Shown piece by piece: positions 5,936-6,415 of a DNA stretch of 6,415 bases (its first letter is position 1; each line of letters starts with the position of its first letter). The stretch comes from Gulosibacter massiliensis. GTDB taxonomy: Bacteria > Actinomycetota > Actinomycetes > Actinomycetales > Microbacteriaceae. The notes beneath the pieces are model-generated. The model saw only the letters and a list, made by a program, of their open reading frames with translations. It was not told the DNA's origin and searched no databases. The position numbers and the translations under genes were made by a program. Where the stretch lies: positions 1 to 6,415 of the forward strand of contig CAMDKN010000076.1 in NCBI GenBank assembly GCA_945901035.1, read 5' to 3'.

Positions 5936-6088
5936 ACATGTACCACCTGGCACGCGTGGACTCACAGCACCAACCCCCCAAAGTGACATCCCGTTAGTTG
6001 GGGAGAGAATCCATTCGACCTGAGAGGGAATGTGTCCCGAATCACGGGAATCACAGCTCTCCAGTTCGATCACGAAAGGAAAAACACC
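5936..6088 (+). other. Long leader of the sugar-binding protein gene with small inverted repeats
   Basis: If the candidate promoter is right, the mRNA leader is about 170 nt. It contains CACGCGTG (5951-5958), CCCCAA (5976-5981) pairing with TTGGGG (5998-6003), and TCCCG (6035-6039) pairing with CGGGA (6045-6049). The TCCC could instead pair with GGGA at 6026-6029. GAATCAC is repeated at 6039-6045 and 6048-6054. No known riboswitch class is recognised. Confidence 0.35.
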
Positions 6089-6415
6089 ATGGCAGTAACA
6101 CGCCGAAAAGGTGTCGTCCTGGCAGGGGCCACGGTTACCGTGCTCGCTGCTGCGGCGATGTTGAGCGGTTGCGCAACGTCGGGTGGCGAAGGAAACTGCG
6201 CCAGCACGACCGAGATTAGCTGGCTTGGAACCATCAAGGTTGAAATCCAAGACCAATTCACCGCAGCCATTGACGAGTACAACGCCACGAACACTGACTG
6301 TGTCAGCGTGGAAATCATCGAGTCCCCTCAGGACCAGCCCTTCCTCCAGACCGTGACGCCGATGTACGAAGCTGGTAAGGCTCCGACCATCATGACGGCT
6401 CTTCAGGAACTCCCC
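6089..6415 (+). CDS. Sugar ABC transporter substrate-binding lipoprotein (5' part)
   Basis: The first 109 residues of a family 1 extracellular solute-binding protein are present; the gene runs off the right edge. The N-terminus is a lipoprotein signal peptide: RRK, a hydrophobic Ala/Val core and the lipobox LSGC with Cys28 as the lipidated residue. After it come ISWLG, a helix FTAAIDEYNA, a CVSVEII strand and MYEAGKAPTIMTAL, the pattern of the first lobe of family 1 sugar-binding proteins. Cys37 and Cys71 might form a disulfide. ATG at 6089 has a clear AAAGGA ribosome site 8 nt upstream. It would capture a carbohydrate outside the membrane and pass it to permeases, probably encoded just downstream, driven by the MsiK/UgpC-type ATPase at 3481-4557. 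The substrate is unknown. Confidence 0.92.
   Translation, partial: MAVTRRKGVVLAGATVTVLAAAAMLSGCATSGGEGNCASTTEISWLGTIKVEIQDQFTAAIDEYNATNTDCVSVEIIESPQDQPFLQTVTPMYEAGKAPTIMTALQELP

Noticed and set aside
5951..5958. CACGCGTG as a third operator
   Set aside because: It is only 8 bp, has a GC rather than CG centre and lacks the TCGA arms.

Overview
The window reads like chromosomal DNA of a moderately GC-rich actinobacterium, most likely Microbacteriaceae-like. This rests on GTG starts, a MsiK/UgpC-type shared sugar ATPase, a LacI-type regulator beside a lipoprotein sugar-binding protein, and a Sec-exported RTX-repeat protein. The taxonomic call is an inference from gene content and codon style.

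Layout. Bases 2-280 (+) hold the 3' end of a CPBP/Rce1-like membrane protease gene, interrupted by an in-frame TAG. It is followed closely by a short UbiA-family prenyltransferase gene (299-1003, +). Convergent to these is a secreted RTX-type calcium-binding protein with 13-14 nonapeptide repeats and two Ig-like domains (1059-2330, -). Next come a complete RimJ/RimL-type GNAT acetyltransferase (2424-2951, -) and, upstream of it, the N-terminal half of a different GNAT that has lost its acetyl-CoA-binding part (conserved part 3068-3352, -).

The right half is a carbohydrate-uptake locus: a MsiK/UgpC-type ABC ATPase (3481-4557, -), a divergent LacI-family regulator (4772-5809, +) and the first 109 codons of a sugar-binding lipoprotein (6089 to the window end, +). 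Permease genes would be expected beyond the right edge. In such a system the lipoprotein captures a sugar outside the cell, membrane permeases move it, the ATPase powers transport, and the LacI protein represses until an inducer binds.

The best regulatory observation is a pair of 14-bp dyads of the form TCGA-NN-CG-NN-TCGA. One lies in the ATPase/lacI divergent intergenic region (4689-4702). The other lies just downstream of a plausible promoter for the binding-protein gene (5922-5935). Both have the central CpG typical of LacI-family operators, so they are good candidate sites for the local regulator.

I see no RNA genes, insertion sequences or CRISPR arrays, and no convincing new multi-gene system. 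The unusual content consists of two decayed genes, a short UbiA, a Sec-exported RTX/Ig protein, and the regulatory architecture of the sugar locus.
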